Below are positions 19,932 through 31,994 of a stretch of 64,000 nt of DNA, piece by piece. Position 1 is the stretch's first letter. Every line of letters starts with the position of its first letter. The stretch comes from Amaurobius ferox (Eukaryota > Arthropoda > Arachnida > Araneae > Amaurobiidae). The notes below the pieces were generated by a model. The model saw only the letters and a program-made list of their open reading frames with translations, ran no database searches and was not told the DNA's origin. The stretch spans positions 74,305,680-74,369,679 of the forward strand of contig OX578152.1 of NCBI GenBank assembly GCA_951213105.1. Direction: 5' to 3'. The position numbers and the translations under genes were made by a program.

Positions 19932-20217
19932 AACAATTATTCTCAAGCTATCCATAGTGTCAATTTTATTTTTACATATGCTCTTCATACAACTTTCAAT
20001 AAGGGCTAAGTCACAGGTAATTAAATATACAAGTAATTAAATTTCTTATATATATATATATAATTGAAGAACTTTAATTTACTTGTATTACTTATACCAA
20101 AGATTGATCATTTATTGAAATACTTCTGTATAGCAAGAATGAAAATGAGAGGTCTGAAGTGAATATTTGATGGCAATAATGACGATATGACAAGTTTGTG
20201 AAGATGTTAAAGAGAAC

Positions 20218-21900
20218 ATTATAAATAAACAGGTACTAAATTGGTATAAAATACCCCTTTTTCCCTGTTCTACATATATGTTAAGGAATTGAAAAAGAAT
20301 TATTACGTAAAGAATTATTAAGTGGTAAGAATTGGTAATTATAATCCCTTAACTACACCTTTTGATTAAATTTATTTTTATTAATCATATATGAAATACA
20401 GGTACTTAAGGTACTAATTCCCTTGTTCTCTGCATTAACATACATGGTGCAAAAACATGAATAGTGTATAAGATGAAAAATTTCAAAACAGAAAACAATT
20501 TTTGCACGTGGAGCTAGGCCTTTCTTGCTTCCAAAAATTTTTTTGAAAATGAATGAATTGAAAACAGTGAAAAACATTTCCGAAACCATGTACGTTATCA
20601 AGGGCCATACCTGGTTCGGTAATGCTGAATCTACGTTTCTGTGTGCATTATTGTAAATTGTTTTACAAAAATAATGCACATAACCCGATGTAGAAGAAAG
20701 TAGAAATTGGATCAGATATAAATATAAAAATAATCAAATAAAATAATCAAATATACTAGCGTATGGCTGTGTATTTAGAGGGGAATATACTGTTATGTAT
20801 ATGATGAAAAAATATTACAATAAGAATAATCATAAAATAACGTAAATTGAGTTACCCCTTGTGCTGCTTTGATACTGACTAAGCTTTTACCAACTCAAAA
20901 CAGGTTACAGTTAAGTTGATGGACTATGAGTGTAACTGTTGGAAGTGAAACATGGAGATGATAATTTGTTTAAAAAATTTTATTCAAAAATAGTTGATAT
21001 TGACCTGTCAATATAATACTGTAATTGAAGCAAGGTTTTGAATTTAAAATTAAATTGTGTTTTAATAAATGATAAAATAAGGATTGGCGGTGTTTATTTT
21101 GTATAGTGGAGTTTATGAATTTAATATAATGTTCTTTATAGTAACATGGTGTACTTATCATTTTTATTCTCTATAACTGATTATTAATAATATTTTTATA
21201 TACTGATTTTGATAAATTCGGTGAATAATATTGAAGTTTATTTACTTTGAAGTTATATGATTCAGTTTTGTCGTATATTTTAATTTTTAATGTTTCTTCA
21301 TTTTAAATTTTAAAACTAACGTCTAGGTAATTGGTCCAGTGTGATTATATAAATTTTCAATTAGTTGTAGATTAGAAGGATAAAATTGAAAGTTTAACAT
21401 TGTGGCATCGTTAGTAATTTTAATAATAGTTAGATCGTCAGTGAATCTGTACATGATATGATTGTAAAAAGAGTACTGAATTTCCTAATAATGTAGATAA
21501 AGGTTGGCCAGTATTGTGGATGAGATTCGTCCCTGTGGAATTCCCTTATTTAATTTATATATGCAATTACCCTGAGAGAGATACTGGTTGAACAGAATGG
21601 ATTTTAACAATGTTTTGAATTTTGGAATAGAGATGTTTTTTGATTGAGTAAATAGTTCATATAAATTTACTATGACTTTAGATAAATCATGAATATCAAT
21701 ATTATTAAAGAGGTCTTTGAAATCAAAAGTTTTAATATCATGTACGTATGGTTGTTGTTTTAAGTTATTAATTAGTTCAAAACTATTTTTGATTATATGT
21801 GTTCGTTGTGTAGTAAAATGATCATAAATTTGATTTAGTATAAATATTATTGTTTGTCCGCAGCAATGGTATATGAATTAAATCCTATAGTAACAGTGCT
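20218..21900 (-). pseudogene. Penelope-like element copy 2 with RT relic
   Basis: On the minus strand the RT motifs occur in order: 'KTFDFKDLFNNIDIHDL' (near 21730), 'LFNQYLSQGNCIYKLNKGIP' then Q-G (21531-21545), and 'MYRFTDDL' (21431-21454), where the catalytic box reads F-T-D-D. The C-terminal open stretch 20970-21161 contains 'LNSKPCFNYSIILTGQYQLF'. Several frameshifts divide the frame. The 3' region (20218-20700) shares three noncoding words with copy 1. A 108-codon open frame over 20353-20679 lies in that 3' region and is probably not a gene. Confidence 0.6.
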
Positions 21901-21949
21901 TGCTAAAGGTAACTTCACGAATTTAAGGATTTATTTTTTTATTTTTTTA

Positions 21950-22138
21950 TTTTGCGAATATCAAATATTTCACATCCTTGGATTTTTCGGTCGACGATGA
22001 CAATTTGCTTGTTTTCAGCTACATTCCAGTGTTTAAAGATGAGGACCCATTTAAATGTGAATTTTGTTCATATAAAAGCCTGTGTAAAAGAATTTCATGT
22101 CAGCGAAGGTTTGAAGAATTTCTGGGATACGAAAAATG
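21950..22138 (+). pseudogene. Cysteine-rich coding remnant, possibly degenerate C2H2 zinc finger
   Basis: A plus frame (different from the longest open frame at this locus) reads 'FSVDDDNLLVFSYIPVF' then 'EDPFKCEFCSYKSLCKRISC' and stops after 'FLGYEK'. The 'PFKCEFCSYKS' start matches a C2H2 zinc finger entry (C-x2-C after PFK), but the two histidines are absent. The C-x2-C-x5-C spacing also resembles an iron-sulphur-type cysteine cluster. The fragment is too short to decide. Confidence 0.3.
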
Positions 22139-22215
22139 ATCATTTTCTTCGGAAGTCGTCATGCGTTGTTTGCCATTACCCACAAATAGTGTCAATGCTG
22201 AACTATCCTTTTTAT

Positions 22216-23022
22216 TAACACTTTACAACAATGTTGAAAATTGTTTATGACTTTGTTCATTCTGTCTGTCTGTCTGCTTGTCCGTTAGTACGATAACTGC
22301 CGTAAAAATGACTTTATCAAAATGAAATTTTAGTATGTTTTTCAGGCAGTTTGTGGGACCTATGGGAATATAAATAAATAATATCACCCAATTAGTTTTG
22401 GATTGAACCCAGGTTGAAAAAATGAAATACATTGAACCTTACGGGACCTAATTCTTCATTTTTTAAGCGAATTTAAAATTCACAAAATGCTTCGAAAATT
22501 TCAGGAAATATTCAAATTATCCCATAAAATATATAAAAAAAATTTCAGTAAAATATGTTAGGTAGTTTTTTAAATAAAAATTATTTAATATAGGGAGAAA
22601 AACAAATTCAATTAAATTCTGACTCTTGCTATATCCTCCAGAAAGAAAAAAGAGATATATTATGTAATAAATATCTTTCTAAGAGTTGAATTATTTCATA
22701 CATAAGAGCGGTTTCACATTTAAAAATAAATATGGTAGGTAACAATATTTCAAATTTTTAAATAAAATAAATTATTATAGTACTGTGAGGAGTGAAATGC
22801 TGCTTTTATATAGAGGCGATTTATATTTCAATGCCGTCATTGTAATGAAGTTCATTTTCTTCGATGAAGTTTTCCAACATAATAAATTAATGTAGTATTG
22901 TGATAATTTAAAAAATATCACCAAGGAATGTATCACATTTTAAAGATGTTTATATACAATTGCATTGAAGTTGGAAAGTGTTTCATAATCAAGGCTTTAT
23001 GCATGATTGATATTTCTTGTTT
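22216..23022 (+). mobile_element. Helitron-like non-autonomous element, family E copy 2
   Basis: It begins 'aacactttacaacaatgttg' with a TCTG microsatellite at 22261-22278 and ends 'gttggaaagtgtttcataat' plus the hairpin 'aatcaaggctttatgcatga'. Shorter than copies 3 and 4. Confidence 0.75.
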
Positions 23023-23267
23023 AAAATCTATTTAAATGGAGTGTAACTCAATTTGGCTTTCGCATGTCATAATCTATTTTCAAATAGCTCATAAATTTGT
23101 TTGATTTTTCAAATTTTACAAAAGAAAATTTTATAAGGGAAAACCCTTCACTTGAAAATCCCTGCACTTGAAAAAAAATCTTTCTACTGATACTACACTT
23201 GAAAATGCTCCCCCGGGGGGTAAATTTGCCCCCTAGGAGGATGAAGTCTAATGACGTCACGAATACA

Positions 23268-24044
23268 AAAAATCTGATGTGGGCAGCACATGACTTTCCC
23301 TGCAGACTTATATTCACGTTCTCTTTATTTTAATTAAATTTATTTCACTTTTAATTCAATTTTCGTTCTCATTCGGTAACCGGACTTATTATTTTCAAAC
23401 GTAGCGTAGAGAAAATACGAAAAACTAAAATATTTCGAGAATGGCTAGTCCTAATGTAATGGGGTTGGTCTTATTCTTTACTTCTCTAAAAATTACGTAT
23501 TAAACAAGCATTTAATGGATATATTTGAGCATACGTAGTTCTTTAGTTTAGATTTTGACGATTTTTGCGGGCCATTTCGTAAAAAAAGCAGATTATTTTC
23601 TTCCGAATCATACCAAAATCTAATCAGCACCAGGGTGACCCACAAATGACTCATCTGCTAAATTTTGTGAAATTCGGTCCCTTAATTTTTTTGTTAGAGT
23701 GGATACAAGCTTTTGCGGACCATTTCGCAAAAATAGGCGGGTTCTTTTATCCCGAATCGTACCCAAAACTAATCAGCACCAGACTCGCCCACAAGTGACT
23801 TACCTACCAAATTTTTTGAAATTCGGTCCATTAGTTTTTTAGTTACAGTGGATACAATATCTGCACAGACACACAGACAGACAGACAGGCAGACACACAG
23901 ACACACACACAGACGTCACGCTAAAAATGGTTTTTTCGTATTCTAGAGGTCTTGAAACGTGTAGATCCGTCGAAAACTCGAGTTGCGATTTTCGACATGA
24001 TTCCAATGCTTTCCCTATACATTACCATGTATTGCAGGGAAAGT
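23268..24044 (-). mobile_element. Helitron-like non-autonomous element, family A copy 1 (dispersed)
   Basis: The left end 'aatctgatgtgggcagcaca' 'tgactttccctgca' and the right end, a hairpin built on 'ctttccctatacattaccat' closing with 'tgcagggaaagt', match the tandem copies at 47635-50636. 'actttccctgca' near one end and its mirror at the other form a subterminal inverted repeat. A CAGACA microsatellite (23871-23915) follows 'gaaattcggtccattagttt'. No coding capacity. Confidence 0.8.
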
Positions 24045-24399
24045 ACTATATCGCGGCTATTTTTCACAACAATGATTGAAATTAAGTCTGGCTATCATTG
24101 AGCGATAAATAACCTCTGTTATGCTTGATTATGTTAAATTATGTCCTGTGCAGCCATGATAAAAAAATATAAAACTTCGAAATTTTCGCTGGAATTAAAA
24201 AAAGTTTCATGGAAATCCGTTAATATTTGTGGCAGCTATTGTGAGCACAAAAAATCGACCACAGACGGACAGATGGACAGACAGACGGACATTTCTCCAA
24301 CGATAGTGAAAATGTGTTCTAGAAGTTCTAAAATATATATTGGCACCAAAATCTCGAATTCGAAAATTTTTGCGAAAACAATGCTTTATCCATACTATA
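24045..24399. repeat. Single fragment of another CAGA-microsatellite element
   Basis: 'tttcatggaaatccgttaat' is followed by a 'gacagatggacagacagacg' tract (24265-24290) and 'caccaaaatctcgaattcga'. The layout mimics the other Helitron-like families, but only this copy is present. Confidence 0.45.
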
Positions 24400-25291
24400 C
24401 AGGTTATCCCAAAAAGATTGAAATGCGCTTTAATTCTTTACCTGTTGGAGATAAGTGGGCAATGTAAATCGCAAAAATGTTGAAAGTAAGGTAGGAAATA
24501 AGCCTCCGTTAATGAAATAGTCCTCCCATTCATTTTCAGAAAGTTACACTTTTTAAATTTTTATACGACCCCCTTAGACAAATTGGGTCAATCAGAAAAT
24601 TTTTGTTTTTAATGCAACACGATCATTAAAAAAACCGCATATCTGTATCATTAAAATCAACTGAATTATGATAAAGGAAAAATCTGACTTATGCCGTTTT
24701 TCCGTACCATGTGAAAGGCTGTTTCATCAGTGAAACTAGGGATCATAAACAAATTGACGATGCAAATTGTTTAGATTAAGAAAAGTACTTAAAAGTACTT
24801 AATTATTGAAAAGGTGCTTAGTTATTGAAAAGTACTTAAGAATACGTGATTGCATCGTGAGCCTACGCTGAATTTGCAAAAATGTCTGCTATGTATTATC
24901 ATCCAGTATTATTTTTTTTGTGATATGTCGCAAATTTACATTTCTAATTTGATATAGGGTCCCCATTCACAGTGTTCAATTTTCAATTAAAGATAACTCG
25001 CTCAATTTTAAAGATAAGGTTCTAATTTTTGTTTTTTATATAATTTTAAAAATGCGTTTTTTTTAATGATCTTGTTGCATTAAAAATAAAAATTTTCTGA
25101 TTGACCGAATTTGTCTAAGAGGGTCGTATACAAATTAAAAAAGTGTAAGTTTTTGAAAATGAATGGAAGGACTATTCATTAACCTAGTCTTATTTCCTAC
25201 CTTACTTTCAACATTTTTGCCATTTACATTGCCCACTTATCTCCAACAGGTAAAGAATTAAAGCGCGTTTCAATCTTTTTGGGACACCCTG
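24400..25291. mobile_element. TA-flanked MITE, family F copy 1
   Basis: Terminal inverted repeats of about 230 bp start 'caggttatcccaaaaagatt' and end in 'aatctttttgggacaccctg'; TA flanks at 24398-24399 and 25292-25293. The 'CAGGGTGTCCCAAAA' start is a common Tc1/mariner terminus. No transposase is left. The centre (~24780-24890, with 'aaaagtacttaa' repeats) differs from copy 2. Confidence 0.85.
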
Positions 25292-25387
25292 TATTACATA
25301 TTATGAGAAATGAAAAATATGTAACAAGACAACAGAAGCAGTATCATCTTTCTAAAAGTGCAGTGCCAGTATGCCAGAGCACCAAAT

Positions 25388-25450
25388 GCAACCCAAGGGC
25401 TGAAAATGCAACCCCAAGGGCTGAAAATGTAACCCCAAGGGCTAAAATTT
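25388..25450. repeat. 21 bp tandem repeat, 3 copies
   Basis: Unit 'caaccccaagggctgaaaat' plus g, three times with small changes, immediately before the next tandem array. Confidence 0.85.
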
Positions 25451-25955
25451 GTAATGAAAAACCAAACAAAAATAATTTCAATTTGTTTGGTTGTTAATAG
25501 GCTGCAGTACATTAATTATTTAATACTCAAAATTTTGGATTTAATATTTTTAATTTTACGTTTCTGTTATGAAATAATTTTATTTCTTGGTTCATATGAT
25601 TCTAAAATTTGCAACAAATTTTAGAGACGAACCGAACAAAGAGAAGTTTCTGTTTGTTCGTTTGGTAATAGGCTGTCTTGTGTATTAATTATTTCATATT
25701 CAAAATTTTAGATTTAATATTTTGAATTTTATGCTTCTTTCATGAAATAATCTTATTTCTTGGTTCATATGAATCTGAAATTTGTAACAAAATTTAGAGA
25801 AGAACCAAGCAAAGAGAATTTCCTGTTTGTTCGGTCGTTAATAGGCTATCTTGTACATTAGTTAATTAATATTTAAAATTGCGAATTTAATATTTTGAAT
25901 TTTATGCTTCTTTCATGAAGTAATCGTATTTCTCTGTTCATAGAATTATAAAATT
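25441..25955. repeat. ~172 bp tandem repeat, 3 copies
   Basis: The landmark 'aataggct' occurs at 25496, 25667 and 25840, and each unit repeats 'ttaatattttgaattttatg' and 'tatttcttggttcatatga'. A diverged single copy in reverse lies at about 54765-54850. Confidence 0.8.
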
Positions 25956-26153
25956 TGATGTTCGCGAATTTTCGATTAGCTTGTTTATGAATTATTGCGA
26001 CGTCTCAGTCATGCTTGGCGTCTCGTTCTCAACTCACTGCGTGTTAGACCCTTATATAATTTTCTAGACATAAAGTAATTATTTTCCTTGTTTTTGACGA
26101 CGCATATATTGGGTTTTCCCTGTATTTTATGATCCACTATCATTTATGTTTTT

Positions 26154-27080
26154 ACTTTCCTTATATACATAATGTATAAGGAAAGTATTGTAACGTGGTC
26201 GAAAATTCGAATTCGAGTTTTCGACGGGAGAGCACGTTTAAACCATCCCTGATCACGAATCGAACATTTCTGAAGTGATGTCTCTCTCTCTTTCTCTCTC
26301 TCTCTGTGTGTGTGTCATTGAGTCTGTGGACACGATATCTCACGAACGAATGGAGCGATTCGAATGAAATTTGGTACAAAAATCGCAATCCGTGAACACT
26401 GGAAGCCTATTGTTTTTAAACGAATCGAATGTGCAGAACCCCCCCTAAATTTTCGAGTGAAATTTTGAAAAAATCACCAAGAAAACAAAACCTTTAATAA
26501 AGTTACGCAAATAGATATTTCTTATGTAATTTTTCCTTAGAAAACGATTAACATAACCTTTAGAACGTTAGCATGAACCGTTCGCGAGATATTGGACATT
26601 TTTCAAATAATTTTATCAAAAAATCCCATAAATTAAAAAAAATATTAACTGTTGAGAAACATGTTCACTTTTCATATGTAATATTATGCGGTCAATTTGG
26701 TGACATCATTCTCGTGGATCTAGCTCGTTCCATTCATGAGAAAAAATACTTTCAGTAATACTTTTGTATTTGAACGCCAATAGTCATTTATCTGCTATAA
26801 GAATAACTTATTTCGCCGTCCATAACGCTTGGCGAGATTTTGGTGACAAATTTGGCTGAATGTTGCCAACTTGGCGACTTTTTAAAATGTTGTCAAATTA
26901 ACAAAAATCTCGCCAAATGGATGAAAATGACGCTAAATCAATGAAAATGCCGACTAACTGCCGAAAATTCAATATCTTGGAAAGATATCTACTATAAGAA
27001 AAACCTATTTTTTTACTGTAGAAGTAGTAAATTCAATGCATTATATAAGAAAAGTCATATGTTGCCCACATCAGATTTTT
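26154..27080 (+). mobile_element. Helitron-like non-autonomous element, family D copy 3
   Basis: Family D ends on both sides ('actttccttatatacataat' and 'gcccacatcagatttttt'). The TG minisatellite is replaced by (TC)n(TG)n at 26280-26320. Confidence 0.8.
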
Positions 27081-27870
27081 TGTATTTAAGTTATATTTTT
27101 AAATGTATGGATTTTAAAATATTCAATATGCAAATCTTGTCTCGCGGTTGTAGCCTGTATATCAGAGCTCATGTTCGTCACCTACAATTTATTTTACTCT
27201 GGTAAAGGACGTAATAATGTACGAAAGCGCACTAGTTGTGTACTTTTATGTACGTCATTAATGGTGTTTTTATTAAAGACCTTTTAATTAACAAACTTTG
27301 GTTGTCTTTATTTTTAAAGTGTTTTCTAAATGGACGTGCTTTCCTTACAATTTTATTAAATAGACATGACCAATTTACAAAACGAATGCATGAGAAAGCC
27401 GAATGAAGACTCCCACTCTATTATTTAGTGTGACTAATGTCAAGTCTAATGTTTCTCACAGAATATTTGCTGTCGTCTCATGACCTGCTATTTCGTAATT
27501 GAAGCACTCGTGCTCGGATGGATTATTATTCATTCATGCTCAAACTGCTCTTCATATACCAATCGAGGAAATAATGCAACGCTTTGTTGCGAAGAATAGC
27601 TTTCGCTACAATTCTGGGTATTAGTTTTTCAAGAAGTTCCTTGTTCTCCTGGTTTTGATGTGAAAATATCACGCAATCCCCAACACACACGGCAGTAGAA
27701 TGAAAATTGAGTTTAACGTCGCTTCAAAGGATTATTTCGGTGAAGTACAAACCTAGGAAAGTATATGTTTGTTGCAGAGTGTTAAAAACATCACGACGTA
27801 ATTTAGGTTTTCTCTTTATTTTATTATACAGCTTGTAGAGCCCCATTCGACAATAAGAGCTTGTAATATC
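27081..27870. other. No recognised feature
   Basis: Nothing recognised in this stretch; short open frames only. Confidence 0.4.
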
Positions 27871-27941
27871 GTCCCAGTAGCTGGACGGTGGAGCGTCGGT
27901 TTTCTAGTTCGAAGACACAGGGTTCGATTCCCGGCTGGTGC
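27871..27941 (+). tRNA. tRNA-like sequence (tRNA pseudogene or SINE head)
   Basis: A 71-nt cloverleaf can be drawn: acceptor gtcccag/ctggtgc with one mismatch, D arm gct...agc, anticodon arm with loop tttctag (TCT in the anticodon position, Arg-type) but only three pairs plus a wobble, and a T arm caggg-ttcgatt-cccgg. Box A 'tagctggacggtgg' and box B 'ggttcgattcc' are good. Stem defects suggest a pseudogene or a SINE head. The 60-80 bp that follow ('aaggttccttacaagc', a G-rich 'cagggggtggggtgggaagt') could be a SINE body. Confidence 0.4.
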
Positions 27942-28789
27942 AGCAAGGTTCCTTACAAGCTAAATTTCTGTTAAGCAGGGGGTGGGGTGGGAAGTGGGTA
28001 CATGAATTTAAATAAGCACCGTAAAGAATTCCTTTCATATTGTTATGAATGCGTAAAATGCTTCTTGGCATACCATCTCTTAACAAGGAGTAAATGCATT
28101 TACAGGCAACCATCGCTATTATGTGAAGGAACGAGTTGATAACTTCGGTGACATTTTTCGTGACATTGGTTCCAGATTTGGCAAAATATCTCCAACTTGG
28201 CGACTTTCCGAAGGCACTGGAACTTTCTCGATTTCTCTATTACTTTTGAAGATAGAAATCTCTTTCTGGAGATTTCTATAAAGTGTATATAAGGGAATCG
28301 TCGTTCATTTGTCAAAAATTGACGTAATACGATTCATATTGAATTGTGAAATATGTCAGCGTTTTGAGAACAGAACCGGATATTTTGAGAATTATTGGAG
28401 CATTTAATTGCTGTACCATTGTACCTGCTGGTTGTTTTGTGATATTGTAAGATAGGTATATAGTCATTCGCTGTATATTTCTTATGTTAACGCCTATAGG
28501 CGCTTTTAAATAAAAGCGCTAAATATCCAGAAATTCAGACTCATTTTTGAACACCCACGATTTGAGAGCATACAATATATTTAGAAAATATTTATTTACA
28601 CTGTCGTTACTTTCCCCAGGTTAATTCGAAACTCTTTATATAAACCTCAATGGGAGATATGGAACACTAAGTTAAACCTTTCTCTTTAAGGCATGTATGT
28701 TTAAGGCATGTCAGTTTTTTGGCGCTAGAGAGCGCTTCTGGGTAACTTGGAAGTAGACTATTTTTCATCGTTGTCATTCGTAGCACGAT
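27942..28789. other. No gene recognised
   Basis: Around 28140-28210 there are 'gtgacat..tggcaaaatatc' and 'ccaacttggcgactttccga' words typical of the family D interior, a fragment. Otherwise nothing. Confidence 0.35.
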
Positions 28790-29085
28790 GCTGAGATGGC
28801 TGACATATATTTGGACCGAGGACACATATTTGTCGCATGCGGCAGTTCCATGTTCGATTCTTGATGTCACCAAAAAACTATCCCAGCCTCTATGCGGAGT
28901 ATGGGCTTGATTTAAATCTGTAGATCTGAAAATCTGTCCGCAATGTGATGGACTAGGGGAAGGATAGTACGGTTCCTGTAGTTGCCGTCCCATTGGACTG
29001 TGGTCTAAATTGGGATCTCTCTCCCGGCGATCCAAACAGATATCTTACACCTTCGGAAAGGTCGGATGGACTGGGTAGTGTGACT
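28790..29085 (+). mobile_element. tRNA-derived SINE, copy 2 (diverged)
   Basis: A degraded tRNA head (box B 'tgttcgattc' at 28851-28860) is followed by a body that matches the reverse strand of 35969-36260 in order: 'gcggagta', 'aggggaagga' 'tacggttcctgt', 'gtggtctaaattggg', 'gatccaaacag', 'cttacacctt', 'aggtcgga'. So the same SINE family occurs at both loci. Confidence 0.65.
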
Positions 29086-29309
29086 GACATGCATTTAGCG
29101 TATGGAGCTGCCTATAGAAAACGGAAGATCTGCTGTAAGATTTTACCGATAGTCTTAGAAAAACGCATCCGTTTCTATTGGCAGCCCCATACAAATGAGT
29201 GATTCCTAACCAGGATTCTCCGGAACCCTGGTGCTCTCAGGAACCGTGCCAGGGATTCCGCGAAAATTTGTAAAAGCTTGCGAGAAGAAAAAAAAAATGC
29301 AGTTTGCCA

Positions 29310-29400
29310 CCTTTTCAATTTTTGTATATATGCAGTGTATAATATATATTGAAAGTATTGTGATTGGGGCGAAAATTCGAATTCTTGACAGAAAATATAT
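29310..29400 (+). mobile_element. Family D fragment
   Basis: 'gaaagtattgtgattggggc' 'gaaaattcgaattctt' matches the start region of family D after its 5' hairpin; only about 80 bp is present. Confidence 0.5.
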
Positions 29401-29554
29401 CACATCTATAATGTAAATAAACGTGAAGCTTCACATTTATAACGAATAACAGAGTTATTCATTATTGTTTTTGTACGGTCTGGCTCTGTTCTCTTTAATG
29501 TTAACATATTTTCGTTATTTCTGTTCAATTTTTGTCCATTTTTAAGTTTTTTTT

Positions 29555-29755
29555 TCTCTCGTGTATAGTTTTGTTTTATTTTCGTCTTCTTGGCACTTAT
29601 TTGATCTTGTTCAATCAGAAATGTGTTATGTTGAGACACATTTCTGTTGTATTTGGAGGCATTCCTATCTTGTGTGCTAGTTCTCTGTTTGGGACTGACT
29701 GGGAGCTGTTTTTCATTCTGCATTCTGACAGACTATCTTAAACGGTCGCTTAATC
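29555..29755 (+). repeat. Repeat family I, fragment
   Basis: 'attttcgtctt', 'tatttgatctt', 'attcctatcttgtgtgct', 'tttttcattctgcattctga' align in order with 36325-36497. Noncoding; the 105-codon minus frame across it (29406-29723) is probably not a gene. Confidence 0.6.
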
Positions 29756-29775
29756 CATGATTTGTGTACAGTATA

Positions 29776-30646
29776 CAGGCTGTCCCAAAAAGATTGAAAC
29801 ACGCTTTAATTATTTTTTTACCTGTTGGAGATAAGTGAGCAATGTAAATTGCAAAAATGTTGAAAGTAAAGTAGGAAATAAGACTTCGTTAATGAAATAG
29901 TCCTCCCATTAATTTTCAAAAAGTTACACCTTTTAAATTTTTATACGACCCACTTAGACAAATTGGGTCAATCAGAAAATTTTTGTTTTTAATTCAACAA
30001 GGTCATTAAAAAAAAACCGCATATCGGTATCTTTAAATTCAACTGAATTATGATAAAGAAAAATATCTGACTTATGCCACTTTTCCGTACCATGTGAAAG
30101 ACTGTTTCATCAGTGAAAATTGGGATCATAAACAAATTGACAATGGAAATTGTTTAGATCAAAAATACTTTACAGGTGTTAAAATTTTTTTTCACAAATA
30201 TATCTAAATAAAGCATTAGACAGGCAGAGATCATATGAAGTAGTGCTACTCACTACGCGGTTGAGTATCCTTTGTATTATCATCCAGTTTTATATTTTTT
30301 GTGATATGTCACAAATTTACATTTCTAATTTGATATAGGATCCCCATTCACAATGTTCAATTTTCAATTAAATATAACTCGCTCAATTTTAAAGATGCAA
30401 ATACGCGGTTTTTTTTAATGATCTTGTTGCATTAAAAATAAAAAATTTCTGATTGGACCAAATTTGTCTAAGGGGATCGTATAAAAATTTAAAAAGTGTA
30501 ACTTTTTGAAAATGAATGGGAGGGCTATTTTATTAACGTAGTCTTATTATCCTACCTTACTTTCAACATTTATGCAGTTTACATTGTCCACTTATCTTCA
30601 ACACGTAAAGAATTAAAACGCGTTTCAATCTTTTTGGGATACCCTG
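29776..30646. mobile_element. TA-flanked MITE, family F copy 2
   Basis: Same inverted-repeat arms as copy 1 ('caggctgtcccaaaaagatt' to 'aatctttttgggataccctg'), with TA at 29774-29775 and 30647-30648. The central ~110 bp (30165-30280) is unrelated to that of copy 1. Confidence 0.85.
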
Positions 30647-30758
30647 TATACTCCTCTGTTTTCACCATTTGTGCCCATTTCTCGCGACAGTGAGGTTGTA
30701 GGGCGTGTCTTGACCAGCTGTGAGTTGATCTTATCGTGAGTAAGAATTGCTGCTGTAC

Positions 30759-31990
30759 ATGGCCAACATGGCAGCCATTTTTGAAAAGCTAGATTATCTT
30801 GCTGGAGTAACGAAAACCTGCTTGAATCTAATTCTCACAAATTTTTGCTGTGATATGCTAATTGCCTTCTTCACGAATGAACTAAAAATTTGTGCTCTGG
30901 AGACGACCGACAGGATCAAGAATCTTATTACATGTATGCATTCTGATTGTCTATAGATCTTAGAGAATCACAACCTGAGGAACTTACAGACCTTTGCCTA
31001 TCATGGTAACATTTCTAAAGTCTTATCGATCCACTCCAGTAGCAGCGGGCCTCCTCCCGCAGCACCCCATCATTTTGGACTTTTTCTTGAAAAGAAATTG
31101 TTGATCCCCTCAGTAAATTCCTATCAAAATCTCTTTTGCCCCTCTGGAAGAAGAAACTGTTGTAGAAATGGCGGGGGATGTTGGAGAGGAGGAAGCTCCC
31201 TCCCTAAATACAGAGTCTCTTCATTTTATGTTGACTCCTCAAATTGTGGGTCATCATGAGGGAAACTAATCAGTTAGGTTCCCACTAAAGGGTAAACTGA
31301 CCGGATATTTAATTAAAATTTTCCCCACTGCTGCTGGGAGCTATCTAAAAGTGCAGAAACATCTTACTACCAAACAAATCTCTTTCCATTCCATCAACTT
31401 TACAAAGGATAGACAATAAAAGGTAGTTTTCAAGGAGCCTCCTGTTATGAAAAAAGCCTTAAGACCTTAAGAAAGAGCTTTCGTTACAAGGTTATTAGCC
31501 AATAATAGTATCCTAACTGAAAAGTACGGGGAATCGTGAGATCCTGTCCATCTATGTCATCTATTTTGCGTAGATGGAGGATTGGGTGGAGATTTACGAG
31601 ACTCCCTCAATTCTCTTAATGTAGGTTAAAGTTCAAGCCTTTCGACAGAAGGAATTTCACCAATGCTATAATTTCCAACTTTTCAATCACTCTAGTGCCT
31701 GCTGCAACCTCCCTGCTAAATGTCTTAAGTGGATATTCCACAAAGGAAGGACATTCCACAAAAGAATATACAAAAAAATAATCCCTGCGAAATGTTGCAA
31801 CTGTCACAAAGGCCGTCCCGTTAAGTTAAAAAGGGTCCAAAAATCCGTGGAATAAATACAAAACTAAAAAAAAAGAAATTAGGGACCAAAATCCCCCCTA
31901 GTTGGATGAAGAAAATTTCACTTCTCTCCTCCCCAGATGTTAAATCTGCAGCGGAGGTGACCAGAACCGCTACGGAGGCGGGAATCAGTA
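30759..31990 (+). pseudogene. Decayed LINE ORF1 (gag-like, zinc knuckle)
   Basis: From ATG 30759 ('MANMAAIFEKLDYLAG') one frame runs to a TAG at 30954-30956 and continues open beyond it to about 31190. The frame then shifts to 'VEMAGDVGEEEAPSLNTESL' and to 'TGYLIKIFPTAAGSYLKVQK' with 'ISFHSINFTKDRQ', a typical pre-zinc-knuckle region of jockey-like ORF1. Around 31650-31855 another frame has 'HQCYNFQLFNHSSACC' and 'PAKCCNCHKG', two degraded CCHC knuckles. The end 'PSWMKKISLLSS' and 'TEAGISSFE' fits the usual ORF1 C-terminus. At least four frameshifts or stops: nonfunctional. No RT (ORF2) follows; a hAT-like repeat interrupts at ~31995. The protein would have packaged the element RNA. Confidence 0.65.
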
Positions 31991-31994
31991 GTTT

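Noticed and set aside
27871..27941. Functional tRNA-Arg
   Set aside because: Anticodon stem and acceptor have mismatches and the sequence continues as a possible SINE body; kept only as tRNA-like.
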